A stretch of DNA of 16,749 bases from Leptospiraceae bacterium (GCA_016788945.1 JAEUSA010000075.1:1-16749); one strand, 5' to 3'. Counted from the stretch's first letter, positions 7,340 to 14,441 are shown. Numbers and translations: made by a program. The notes: generated by a model not told the origin, from the letters alone.

Positions 7340-7343
7340 TCAA

Positions 7344-7982
7344 TCATTCATCATTGTTATGCCTTTTTACCATCCGGTAACTCCCCAGCCCGGGCAAAAA
7401 CACCGATTTTTTCGAATGAATCACAAACCCGAGCCTTTCATACAATGCCAGCGCGGCCTTATTGCCCAACTCGACATCGAGCCATGCATCACCGGTATGC
7501 AGGGAGCAAAAATGGCGGATCAAATCAGAACCAATGCCTTTTCCCCGATGGTTGGCAGCGACGCAGACGTTCTGAATATAGTATCCGGTGATTTCGGTTT
7601 TATCGAGAAAAGGCCGCAGAATCCAGTATTTCGGCAGCATCAGCAGTTGATCGAGCAGAGGCAGCGCCATTTGGAAATCCGCCTGCTCTGCCGCTTTGTC
7701 GATCGTGCGGTGGTCGTAGCCAATCAACATGCCTACGACCTCGTTACCCTCAGTGGCGCAAAGAATATGGCGATGTGAGAACGAATTCGCGTTAAGCGTG
7801 ACGAGCTTTGCCAGCACAGGGAGTGCATGCGCGCGGGTGCCGAACAAGAAAGGGAATAGGTATTCGTCGGTATCGTAGATCAACTGCGCGACAGCTTCAA
7901 GGTCGGTTGCGAGGTCCATTGGGCGAATCTGCGGCTGCGGTGGCATAGTTAGGTCTGTTTGCCGAGACCCGCGCGTAAACAT
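7344..7982 (-). CDS. GNAT family N-acetyltransferase
   Basis: Acetyl-CoA-dependent N-acetyltransferase, 212 residues from the chosen start. The GNAT fold begins at IRPMDLATDLEAVAQLIYDTD (about 19-39). Motif A, NVCVAANHRGKGIGSDLIRHF, has the R-G-K-G-I-G pyrophosphate loop at about 146-151. ELGNKAALALYERLGF (171-186) is motif B. The substrate is unknown. The frame stays open upstream to ATG 8012, but that codon lies inside a perfect palindrome. ATG 7982 has AAGGGA a few bases before it and is preferred. The stop is followed within 33 nt by the desaturase start, suggesting cotranscription. It is divergent from the tetR gene. Confidence 0.85.
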   Translation of the reverse strand: MFTRGSRQTDLTMPPQPQIRPMDLATDLEAVAQLIYDTDEYLFPFLFGTRAHALPVLAKLVTLNANSFSHRHILCATEGNEVVGMLIGYDHRTIDKAAEQADFQMALPLLDQLLMLPKYWILRPFLDKTEITGYYIQNVCVAANHRGKGIGSDLIRHFCSLHTGDAWLDVELGNKAALALYERLGFVIHSKKSVFLPGLGSYRMVKRHNNDE

Positions 7983-7992
7983 TAATCCCTTT

Positions 7993-8020
7993 TTCATGCT
8001 ATGGAATTCCATAGCATGAA
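7993..8020. promoter_or_regulatory. 28-bp perfect palindrome upstream of the GNAT gene
   Basis: A flawless, loopless 28-bp inverted repeat centred on GGAATTCC (core ATGCTATGGAATTCCATAGC). It ends right at the AAGGGA ribosome binding site of the GNAT gene. Its centre is 55 bp from that of the neighbouring tetR palindrome. It could be an operator for a second dimeric regulator or a leader hairpin. Confidence 0.65.
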
Positions 8021-8036
8021 CGAAGTCAAAATTCCG

Positions 8037-8042
8037 TTGACA
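8037..8042 (+). promoter_or_regulatory. Consensus -35 element before tetR
   Basis: TTGACA matches the sigma-70 -35 consensus exactly and lies in the GNAT/tetR divergent gap. I could not find a -10 at 16-18 nt; TATAAA at 8068-8073 is 25 nt away. Offered as half a promoter only. Confidence 0.25.
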
Positions 8043-8047
8043 ACCTG

Positions 8048-8075
8048 TATTTATATCAAACGTTCGATATAAATA
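8048..8075. promoter_or_regulatory. Operator-like palindrome overlapping the tetR start
   Basis: A 28-bp inverted repeat with one mismatched base pair (TATTTATATC-A-AACGTT-C-GATATAAATA). It ends on the A of the tetR start codon. Length and position fit an autoregulatory TetR-family operator controlling both divergent directions. Confidence 0.65.
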
Positions 8076-8620
8076 TGCCTAAAATTGTCGACCATGCCGC
8101 CTACCGCCATGAACTACTGCGGCGAACAACCGCCGTATTTCTTGAGAACGGGTATGCAGAAGTTTCGATGCGCGATATCGCCGGCGCGATCGATGTTTCG
8201 ACCGGCACACTCTACCACTATTTTCCATCCAAAGAAGAATTGTTCTGTCATTTGTTTTTATTTCATGCGCGTGAATCATCTGCGCAGCTCGTGAATGATT
8301 TATGCGGCGTCGAAGGCCGCAAGCGCCGTCTCGATCGATTGTTCGATTTTTTTCTGCGCGAATGCGACGGCATGCGCACGCAGTTTTTGCTCTCGGCTGA
8401 CATGGTTCGCCATCAGCTTCCGCCAAAAGCTATGAATCTCGTTAACCGCTGGTCAACAAACCTCAAGCGCAGGCTCGGCGAGCTGATCGGCGTCGACCAG
8501 ACAACGCGCGAAATGATTTTCTGCTTTTTGTCAGGCACCCTGTATACGCGCATCGTGAGCGGCGAAGGTACTGACCTTGCACCGGTTTTTCATCGTTTCA
8601 GAAAAATGCTCGAAGCATAA
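8075..8620 (+). CDS. TetR/AcrR family transcriptional regulator
   Basis: A 181-residue one-domain repressor. The N-terminal helix-turn-helix spans about 12-57: LLRRTTAVFLENGYAEVSMRDIAGAIDVSTGTLYHYFPSKEELF. The C-terminal helical ligand/dimer domain shows no diagnostic motif, so the inducer is unknown. The start codon touches the palindrome at 8048-8075 and has no Shine-Dalgarno. Its stop overlaps the AAGGAG of the AhpD-like gene, so the regulator heads an operon with an oxidoreductase-like protein and a methyltransferase. It probably represses itself and perhaps the divergent GNAT gene. Confidence 0.93.
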   Translation: MPKIVDHAAYRHELLRRTTAVFLENGYAEVSMRDIAGAIDVSTGTLYHYFPSKEELFCHLFLFHARESSAQLVNDLCGVEGRKRRLDRLFDFFLRECDGMRTQFLLSADMVRHQLPPKAMNLVNRWSTNLKRRLGELIGVDQTTREMIFCFLSGTLYTRIVSGEGTDLAPVFHRFRKMLEA

Positions 8621-8629
8621 GGAGAAAAA

Positions 8630-9202
8630 ATGCAGAATAAATTCCATAAGCGGGTGTTTACGCCCGCAAGCCTGATTGCCAGCGCCGGTGCCATAGCGAA
8701 AGATCTACCCCGACTACCACAACTACTGGCCGGGGAGACAATTTCACCGTCATTCCGGGAAAAACTGTTTCTCGCCGTCACTTCAGTCAACCAATGCCGC
8801 TACTGTACCTGGATGCACACCGACATTGCCGCGGCGAACGGCGTCGACGATGCGCAGATCGCCGCGCTCTTGGGCGATTTAACCAAGGGGGATTTCGGTC
8901 ACGAAAAAGAAGCATTACTCTATGCAATCCACTTTGCCGAAAGTGAACGGCAACCCAACAAAGAGCAGACTACAAAACTGATCGATTATTATGGTGAAGA
9001 AACGGCGACCCAGATTGTGCAATACCTTAACCTGATCTGGTTCGCCAATCTGTCGGGCAATACGTTCGATGCATTCTTAAGTCGCGTCGTGGGTGAGGGT
9101 GTTTCTGGTGGCAATGCGGCATTCGAGACTGCCTTCGCCGCTATGTCAGCACCGGTACTGCTTGCCATACGTGCGATCTACGGCAAAGAGGCACAGGCAT
9201 GA
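8630..9202 (+). CDS. AhpD-like / carboxymuconolactone decarboxylase family protein
   Basis: A 190-residue member of the AhpD-like fold. The redox motif is NQCRYCTWMHTDIA, with Cys56, Cys59 and His63, preceded by Glu44 in FREKLFLAV. This is the E...CxxC...H proton-relay arrangement of AhpD-type peroxidases/disulfide reductases. The helical C-terminal part (about 100-190) is less conserved. The start has a strong AAGGAG overlapping the tetR stop. The stop overlaps the methyltransferase start as ATGA, indicating translational coupling. A thiol-redox or peroxide-detoxifying role is inferred. True gamma-carboxymuconolactone decarboxylase activity is unlikely because those lack the CxxC. Confidence 0.88.
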   Translation: MQNKFHKRVFTPASLIASAGAIAKDLPRLPQLLAGETISPSFREKLFLAVTSVNQCRYCTWMHTDIAAANGVDDAQIAALLGDLTKGDFGHEKEALLYAIHFAESERQPNKEQTTKLIDYYGEETATQIVQYLNLIWFANLSGNTFDAFLSRVVGEGVSGGNAAFETAFAAMSAPVLLAIRAIYGKEAQA

Positions 9203-9837
9203 GCGACGAACACAACGGCTGGTATAACAAGATTTTCTCCGCGGCGTACGACCCGGTGATGAGCGTCGTCGAAAAAAACGCGCTCAGCGGAAGAAGGCAG
9301 GCACTCCTCGGCAACCTGACGGGTAGAATTCTCGAGCTCGGCTGTGGTACCGGCATTAACTTTGAATTCTACGGTAAAGACGCCGAGGTGCTGGCTCTCG
9401 AGCCTTCAGACGCAATGCGCGCGCAGGCGCAGCAGAGAATCGCGCAAAATACCTGCGCCGCCAAAATACGTGTCGAAGGTTGGCTGCTCGACGACGCTCG
9501 CCTCACGGCAGAATTTCCAGTCGGCAGTTTCGATGCCGTCGTCTGTACGCTCGTACTCTGCACCGTGCCCGACCCCGTGGCAATTTTAAGCCAACTCAGA
9601 AAATTCCTGAAAAAAGACGGCCGGCTGATTGCCCTCGAACACGTGCGCGCCAAAAGCGACGCGGGACAATGGGTGCAGAACCTGATGAACCCGTTGTGGC
9701 GGCATATGGCCGAAGGCTGCCAGCTCAACCGCGACACGCATGCGAACCTCGAACAGGCAGGATTTCGGGCCGCTAAAAAAGAAGAATTCGATTTCGGCCT
9801 GCCGTTCATCAGCGGCGTCTATGCACCGGTTCAATAA
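9199..9837 (+). CDS. Class I SAM methyltransferase, METTL7/TMT1-like
   Basis: A 212-residue Rossmann-fold S-adenosylmethionine methyltransferase. Motif I is ILELGCGTGINFEFY (about 45-59), followed by the acidic ribose-binding strand AEVLALEPSDAM. From FDAVVCTLVLCTVPDP through LIALEHVRAKS to MNPLWRHMAEGCQLNRDTHANLEQAGF it follows the human METTL7A/TMT1A pattern (VCTLVLCSV, MEHV, DPAWHLLFDGCNLTRESW). TMT1A/B are thiol S-methyltransferases, so a thiol or xenobiotic substrate is plausible. Related bacterial proteins are usually annotated only as methyltransferase type 11. It lacks the N-terminal membrane anchor of the human enzymes. Coupled to the AhpD-like gene by ATGA overlap. Confidence 0.88.
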   Translation: MSDEHNGWYNKIFSAAYDPVMSVVEKNALSGRRQALLGNLTGRILELGCGTGINFEFYGKDAEVLALEPSDAMRAQAQQRIAQNTCAAKIRVEGWLLDDARLTAEFPVGSFDAVVCTLVLCTVPDPVAILSQLRKFLKKDGRLIALEHVRAKSDAGQWVQNLMNPLWRHMAEGCQLNRDTHANLEQAGFRAAKKEEFDFGLPFISGVYAPVQ

Positions 9838-9876
9838 CCGCTTGCCGTCGTCTCGCCGCCATTTACTCTGCGACCG

Positions 9877-10455
9877 ATGGTGATGGAAACGATTCTGCTC
9901 GTCGTCGCAATTTTTTCCGGCGATACTTTTCTCAAATTTGAAATACGCAACTACTCGGGGTTTGCCTCTGAAAAAGACGGTGCTTGCGAAGCTTACATCG
10001 AAACGCCGCATTTTCGCAAGACGCTCCACGTTGGCAAAGTTAAGAACGCGAAAATTCGCGCCCGCTGCATTGAAGCGTCAAAGCTCGGGGGTTATAACGA
10101 GCTGATGCTGCAGGCGTATACCTGGCGTGAGGTGGGTGCAGCACAACCCCAGCCCGTCTCGCTCATCGGCACGATACGCTACACTCCCGGCGTCGACAAC
10201 CGCAAGTCTGCCGATGCGTACCTCGGCAAGGGCCTCGTGATCATAACGCCCGACGGCACGCATGCGCTCTATGCATCAGATAAAGTCAAAGAGGCGGATT
10301 TACAAAAGCACGACGGTAAACGCGTCAAAATTAAAGCCGTCTTCGAAGACCATACCCCCGCCGCGGGCGCCGTCGAACAATACCCTACCGACATGGAAGG
10401 CAAGCCGCTCAAGCGCACGGGCTACCGCGTTTTCGAGATTGAACTGATTCCATAG
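9877..10455 (+). CDS. Conserved-looking protein of unknown function, possibly exported
   Basis: I do not recognise this 192-residue protein. The first 13 residues (MVMETILLVVAIF) are hydrophobic and could be a short signal or anchor, though they lack a positively charged start and a clear cleavage site. Two cysteines (37 and 64) could pair if it is exported. The C-terminal half (about 95-190) has strand-rich spacing (SLIGTIRYTPG, GKGLVIITPDG, GKRVKIKAVFEDHTPA, YRVFEIELIP) suggestive of an OB-like barrel; this is only an impression. It lies 39 nt after the methyltransferase stop on the same strand, so may share its transcript. A second ATG at 9883 is an equally good start; neither has a ribosome binding site. 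Confidence 0.7.
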   Translation: MVMETILLVVAIFSGDTFLKFEIRNYSGFASEKDGACEAYIETPHFRKTLHVGKVKNAKIRARCIEASKLGGYNELMLQAYTWREVGAAQPQPVSLIGTIRYTPGVDNRKSADAYLGKGLVIITPDGTHALYASDKVKEADLQKHDGKRVKIKAVFEDHTPAAGAVEQYPTDMEGKPLKRTGYRVFEIELIP

Positions 10456-10471
10456 CTGCGCGGCGCGCAGC
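10455..10471. terminator. GC-rich hairpin between convergent genes
   Basis: GCTGCGC-GGC-GCGCAGC, 7 bp with a 3-nt loop, begins on the last base of the upstream stop codon. It sits in the 28-nt gap between converging stops. It has no U-tract on either strand, so a terminator role is possible but unproven. Confidence 0.35.
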
Positions 10472-10483
10472 CATGGAATTAAG

Positions 10484-11299
10484 TTACGATGCCATTTTTT
10501 CGAGATACGCAAGCGCTTCAGGGTGCATCGGCTGCTGACTCGGGTGAAAATCAGGACGCAGGTAATCCACCATGCCTTCGAGAAATACGCGACCGAGTGA
10601 ATTTTCTTTGGTGAATAAATCCACGAGTTGCTGCGGCAATGTCGACCATGGAAAATTTCTGTCTTTGAGTACGAGATAGCCTGTACCGAGCGCGACGTAA
10701 GCAGCTATGATGCCGTAGGCAAACGCCATGCCCGACATGCGGGTCACATAGTCACCGCCCACCTGCTGAAAAACGTCGAATGCGAGATCACGGTGCTCCA
10801 TTTCTTCGGCAGCATGCCATGCATAAAGCTCGCGCACATCGGGGCGCGCGATTTTTTCCAATTCGCCGGGCTGAAACAATGACTGTGCAAAGCCCGCTGT
10901 CATGTTTTCGGCCGCAGCCGTGAGCGCGAGCGCCCACTGATGCAGCTTTTCATGGCCGAGGTAGTTGCGCATAAAAGGTTCAAGCCATTCGAATGTGGGC
11001 ACAGTAAAAAGCCACATGAACCAATCCATATTGCCGACGTTCTGCGCAACCGATTGGTTGAAGCGCTCGTGCGCCATGCTGTGCTGCATCTCTTGCCCGA
11101 TGAAAGCTTTGATATCGGCCTGCATTTTCGGATCTTTCACGCGGTCGGCGAAATGTTTTACCGAACGGATAAAAAAAGCCTCCCCAGCGGGGAACATCAG
11201 GCTGAGTGTATTGAGAACATGGCTCTGTAGGGCGTCTTTGCCGGCCCAGTGGGCGGGTACCGGATCGCTGAAGGTTTCTTTGTTCTTTCTTACCTGCAT
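10484..11299 (-). CDS. Ferritin-like diiron protein, PF10118/COG3687 predicted metal-dependent hydrolase
   Basis: A 271-residue helical protein with diiron-type ligands: Glu40 (PAGEAFFIRSVKHF), ExxH at 70-73 (FIGQEMQHSMAHERFN), Glu131 (AAAENMTAG) and ExxH at 166-169 (HAAEEMEHRDLAFDV). This carboxylate/histidine pattern matches the family named predicted metal-dependent hydrolase. The ferritin-like layout suggests oxidase or oxygenase chemistry. A hydrophobic stretch at about 190-211 may be membrane-associated. The frame is open much farther upstream, into the preceding gene, and through a perfect palindrome. ATG 11299 (MQVRKNKETF) gives the expected N-terminus; ATG 11326, 6 nt after the palindrome, is an alternative. 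Third or fourth gene of a minus-strand run with an ECF sigma factor. Confidence 0.82.
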   Translation of the reverse strand: MQVRKNKETFSDPVPAHWAGKDALQSHVLNTLSLMFPAGEAFFIRSVKHFADRVKDPKMQADIKAFIGQEMQHSMAHERFNQSVAQNVGNMDWFMWLFTVPTFEWLEPFMRNYLGHEKLHQWALALTAAAENMTAGFAQSLFQPGELEKIARPDVRELYAWHAAEEMEHRDLAFDVFQQVGGDYVTRMSGMAFAYGIIAAYVALGTGYLVLKDRNFPWSTLPQQLVDLFTKENSLGRVFLEGMVDYLRPDFHPSQQPMHPEALAYLEKMAS

Positions 11300-11332
11300 A
11301 GTTACTCGTCGGCAAAAAATGAACATATCGTC

Positions 11333-11366
11333 AACTATTTCTGTAGCGATCGCTACAGAAATAGTT
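11333..11366. promoter_or_regulatory. 34-bp perfect palindrome between membrane-protein and diiron genes
   Basis: A flawless 34-bp inverted repeat without a spacer; the centre is CTGTAGCGATCGCTACAG. It lies 10 nt after the stop of the small membrane protein gene and 6 nt before ATG 11326 (33 nt before ATG 11299). No U-run follows immediately; a T6 occurs about 10 nt farther on the minus strand. It could be an operator, a mobile palindromic unit or a leader hairpin. Confidence 0.65.
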
Positions 11367-11376
11367 CCTGACTGCA

Positions 11377-11736
11377 CTATGCCTGCACAGGTTTCTCGGG
11401 CGTTGTGGCCTTTTCCGGTCCCCAGTGACAGCACGCCCAGTGATCCCACCGGCTGATGAACTTCTCGCGTTCTTCGGGTGTCATCGCCGCGAGTTTCGCC
11501 TCGAAGCCCTGCTTCCATTTACGGTGATGCCAGCCACCGCCATGCTTGAAGCCGCCACCTCGGAACAGAATGTGCGAGAGCACTATCAATCCGCATGCCT
11601 GCCAGAAATTAAGCACCGGCCCATGAAACAGATCGGGTATCAGGGCATTCCACAGATACATGGTCAGCGCGCCGAACGCGGCGACGAACGCGGTTCCAAT
11701 GACCCCGAATTTCACAACTTTTACCAGTTTCCACAT
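11377..11736 (-). CDS. Small two-helix membrane protein of an ECF sigma operon
   Basis: A 119-residue protein with two predicted transmembrane helices (about 9-31 and 43-58). A glycine/histidine-rich cytoplasmic or periplasmic loop follows (FRGGGFKHGGGWHHRKW, about 58-74). A charged helix (about 77-97) contains MTPEEREKFISRW, and the tail carries WDHWACCHWG. I have the impression of similar small proteins beside ECF sigma genes (a WQA.GL..LS.ILF helix, then the TPEEREKF helix), but no function is known to me. It may act as a membrane partner or anti-sigma-like modulator. The start is firmly set by AAGGAGG. The Cys-Cys/His tail could bind metal; this is a guess. Confidence 0.8.
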   Translation of the reverse strand: MWKLVKVVKFGVIGTAFVAAFGALTMYLWNALIPDLFHGPVLNFWQACGLIVLSHILFRGGGFKHGGGWHHRKWKQGFEAKLAAMTPEEREKFISRWDHWACCHWGPEKATTPEKPVQA

Positions 11737-11753
11737 ATTATCCTCCTTTTTTG

Positions 11754-11800
11754 TATAGAATAATGTGACACATGCGAAGCGTGTGGCACATTATTCTATA
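11754..11800. promoter_or_regulatory. 47-nt hairpin at the sigma stop, upstream of the membrane-protein RBS
   Basis: Perfect 14-bp arms TATAGAATAATGTG (11754-11767) and CACATTATTCTATA (11787-11800). The stem continues inside as CACATGC/GCGTGTG around a GAA loop after one mismatch. The stop codon of the sigma gene is inside the stem, and the AAGGAGG of the next gene starts 6 nt after it. There is no U-tract on either strand. Likely intercistronic control or RNA processing rather than termination. Confidence 0.6.
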
Positions 11801-12291
11801 TCTTCTAATAGGTCGTTCAACCGAGCACGCAGGTACATCACCGCGTAGCGCTTGCGTGATATCAGCGTATTGATATTCTCTCCGGTTTGCTCGGCAATTT
11901 CACGGAATGTTTTTCCCGAAAGCTCGTTCTGCTCAAACACCTGCCGCTGTTCTTCGGGGAGCTCAGACAGTGCTTGCTCGAACTTCTCCCAGAACAGCGC
12001 GTCACCTGCCACCGGTCGCGCAATCTCGGCAACATCATCGAGACTCGCCAGATGGCGGCGGCGGCGGTAAAAATCGACAATTTTGTTACGCGCGGCACGA
12101 TAGAGCCATGCCGTCATATCTTCAATCGACTCGATCAAGTTGCCTTCGAATACTTTCGAAAAAATATCTTGCACCATGTCTTCGGCGTCTTCTTCAGAAT
12201 TGATGCGCTTTCTGATAAACGCAATGAGACCTTTTTTTTCTTTATTAACGGTTTCTTCAAATTGCATGAATGCCACGGCCTCGGCTGCCAT
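11791..12291 (-). CDS. ECF-type RNA polymerase sigma factor
   Basis: Extracytoplasmic-function sigma-70 factor of 166 residues from the chosen start. Region 2 runs from EEDAEDMVQDIFSKVFEGN through TAWLYRAARNKIVDFYRRRR, covering core binding and -10 recognition. Region 4 is ELPEEQRQVFEQNELSGKTFREIAEQTGENINTLISRKRYAVMYLRARL, with the -35-binding helix-turn-helix. The frame opens at TTG 12309; ATG 12291 (MAAEAVAF) is used here. ATG 12267 (MQFEETVNKEKKG) matches the usual ECF N-terminus almost as well. No start has a clear Shine-Dalgarno. It lies about 30 nt after the acyltransferase stop and is followed by the small membrane protein, a possible regulator. Confidence 0.9.
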   Translation of the reverse strand: MAAEAVAFMQFEETVNKEKKGLIAFIRKRINSEEDAEDMVQDIFSKVFEGNLIESIEDMTAWLYRAARNKIVDFYRRRRHLASLDDVAEIARPVAGDALFWEKFEQALSELPEEQRQVFEQNELSGKTFREIAEQTGENINTLISRKRYAVMYLRARLNDLLEDIE

Positions 12292-12320
12292 ATATCCGTA
12301 CCGACGCAACCGGGGATAAA

Positions 12321-14441
12321 TTATTGTATTTTTTTATCGGCTGCCGCCTGAGTTTCTATCTGTTCGGCCAGACGTCGCGGCGCCTGGTATGACCGCATGA
12401 GCCTCAGCAGTGCGTCTTCAATATAAGGAGTCAGGGTATTCATGTAGGTTTCGGTGATGTGGTGCGCGTCACGGTATACCACGACGTTACCGATCACGGG
12501 CGGGCAGGTGTCTTTGTTGCAGAGATAAGGAATCAGATCAATGACCGAAACCCCTTTCATATTCTCCGCGGCGCGCACCATCGCGTCGGGCATCGAATCG
12601 AGCGTGAGCTGACGCGGGCGTGTGCACGCAGTGACTTTATTGGCGTTGGCCACGAGGCATGGGGGTATTTTCATTTCCCAACCCTTGCTGTATTTCATCA
12701 ACGGATTATCGCGCATCACAATCACCTTGCTGCCCTGCGCGAGAAATGCATCCCAAATTTTACGGTATCCCGCGATCTGTTTATCGAGTGTCGGCAAGCC
12801 GCCATACACCCCTGTCAACCCACCCGAAGTAATGACAAAATCGGGTTTTGCTTCGGCCACCCAGCGCAAAACCTTCGGTCGCCAGAGATCGCAGTCGCCG
12901 CGGTATTTGCCCTCGCTATAAAGAGGGAACTCACCCAGCGGGCAGGCGACCTTAACCATGACGAGCAGTTTCCAATTGTTCTTTTTAGCGATGGTTTCGA
13001 GCGACGGTGCATAATGCATTGCATGCGAATCGCCGGCGAGAACCACGGTGAATTTTGCGTCGGGATTACCGAACGTACATACCTTGCCCATGTTCATGCA
13101 GTCGCGGTAACGATAGCGCATGTCCATCTCGGCGATTTGCGGGTTGGGTTTCAGTGGCACACCGGCGGGTACCGCAGCTGGGTATTTCGCATCCATCGCC
13201 GCGGCACCGGGGTAACGTTTGTCGGCGATTGCCGATTCAAAATTCTGTTTAATCAGCGTTTCATTAATATCGTTCTGTCGTTTTCCGGCATAGGCTGAGA
13301 CCGAAGCGGTCACAGCAATCATGACGGCGGCCATGGCAAACGCTGCGGTTAATCCGGCTGCGCGGGAGCGCAGCCGCATATGAAACGCCAGACGCCCGTG
13401 TCGGAAAGGATCTTCGATCAGATATTTCGTGACAATCGCCAGCGCGAATGTTGTCGCGACGGCAATCGCAGCGGTTGTCGGTTTCAAAACCTGTTCACCG
13501 AATGGTCGCAAAAAAACAATCACCGGCCAGTGCCACAGGTAGATTGCGTACGAAATATCACCGATGTAGACCATCGGCCGCAGTGATAACAAGCGAAACG
13601 GCGCATAAGGTGCGTCGTGGCTGACAATCATAAAGGCCGTGCCGAGCGTCGGCAATAGGGCAACCCAGCCGGGAAACCGCATCGTCTCATTGATCCACAA
13701 AATCGCCGCAACGACCATGACAAGACCCAACCAACCAAGCAGGGCTCTCACCCACTGCCTGATCTCCAGTTTTGTACCCCACACCGCCGTAATCGCGCCC
13801 AGTGCGAGTTCCCACAGGCGGGTCGTTGTCTTGAAGTACGCCGCATCAGCTTCGGCGATCGGCAGCACCGAAAGCACGAGCGATGAGAAGAATACAATCA
13901 GAAGAAGTGGTAGCGCAAGCGAGCGCAGACTGGCACGACCGAGATGTGCGATAAATGCCGCAAGAGCTACAAGCGGGGGCCAGGCAAAATAGAATTGTTC
14001 TTCGATCGACAACGACCAGAAATGCTGCACAGGTGACGGCGCCGTGCCCTGCGCCCAATAATCGACGGCCTGTGAGACCAGCGCCCAGTTCTCGTAATAG
14101 AGCGCAGCAGCCATGGTATGGTACGCCGTGCCGACGAGTTCGGTGCGTGGCAGAAAGAAAATCGCACCGACCAGCGCAGCGAGCAGTACGACGCTTGCAG
14201 CGGGCAAAAGGCGCATCAGCCGCCGCGCCCAGAACCGCAATAGACTCACACGCCCCGTCGCTTCACCCTCGGCAATCAAGAGACTCGTAATCAGAAAACC
14301 TGAAATGACAAAAAACACATCGACGCCGACAAATCCGCCGCGGAAAATCTTCGGCCAGACATGGAAAATCAGCACCGCAATCACGGCGATCGCGCGCAGG
14401 CCCTGCAGATCGTTGCGGTATGGCAGATGGGTAGTGCTCAA
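12321..14441 (-). CDS. OafA/YrhL-type acyltransferase with C-terminal SGNH domain
   Basis: Membrane acyltransferase 3 fused to an SGNH domain, of the type that O-acetylates lipopolysaccharide or peptidoglycan sugars; 706 residues from the chosen start. The N-terminal part has DLQGLRAIAVIAVLIFH with the conserved His27, then GGFVGVDVFFVISGFLI and QHFWSLSIEEQFY (about 139-151). About ten membrane helices reach to residue 385. The SGNH half shows block I AGDSH (469-473, nucleophile Ser472) and the late DAHH (658-661). The frame is open to ATG 14537, which lies in an ArsR-type operator and has no ribosome binding site. TTG 14441 is preceded by GGAG at 5 nt and gives the normal N-terminus STTHLPYRNDLQGLRA. 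Accept ATG 14537 as the alternative. Acceptor unknown. Confidence 0.9.
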   Translation of the reverse strand: MSTTHLPYRNDLQGLRAIAVIAVLIFHVWPKIFRGGFVGVDVFFVISGFLITSLLIAEGEATGRVSLLRFWARRLMRLLPAASVVLLAALVGAIFFLPRTELVGTAYHTMAAALYYENWALVSQAVDYWAQGTAPSPVQHFWSLSIEEQFYFAWPPLVALAAFIAHLGRASLRSLALPLLLIVFFSSLVLSVLPIAEADAAYFKTTTRLWELALGAITAVWGTKLEIRQWVRALLGWLGLVMVVAAILWINETMRFPGWVALLPTLGTAFMIVSHDAPYAPFRLLSLRPMVYIGDISYAIYLWHWPVIVFLRPFGEQVLKPTTAAIAVATTFALAIVTKYLIEDPFRHGRLAFHMRLRSRAAGLTAAFAMAAVMIAVTASVSAYAGKRQNDINETLIKQNFESAIADKRYPGAAAMDAKYPAAVPAGVPLKPNPQIAEMDMRYRYRDCMNMGKVCTFGNPDAKFTVVLAGDSHAMHYAPSLETIAKKNNWKLLVMVKVACPLGEFPLYSEGKYRGDCDLWRPKVLRWVAEAKPDFVITSGGLTGVYGGLPTLDKQIAGYRKIWDAFLAQGSKVIVMRDNPLMKYSKGWEMKIPPCLVANANKVTACTRPRQLTLDSMPDAMVRAAENMKGVSVIDLIPYLCNKDTCPPVIGNVVVYRDAHHITETYMNTLTPYIEDALLRLMRSYQAPRRLAEQIETQAAADKKIQ

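Noticed and set aside
7311..7343. TTG start of the desaturase at 7343
   Set aside because: It adds 11 atypical residues and would place a perfect hairpin in coding sequence; ATG 7310 is preferred, though neither has a Shine-Dalgarno.
11348..11351. GCGATCGC as a cyanobacterial HIP1 element
   Set aside because: Single occurrence noted, embedded in a larger palindrome; nothing else suggests cyanobacteria.
11300..11518. N-terminal extension of the diiron protein frame
   Set aside because: It would run through the 34-bp palindrome and over the end of the membrane protein gene, and its residues are not protein-like; ATG 11299 gives the family N-terminus.
12459..13298. Plus-strand 279-codon open frame opposite the acyltransferase
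   Set aside because: Long but antisense to the clearly conserved SGNH half; composition is that of a shadow frame.
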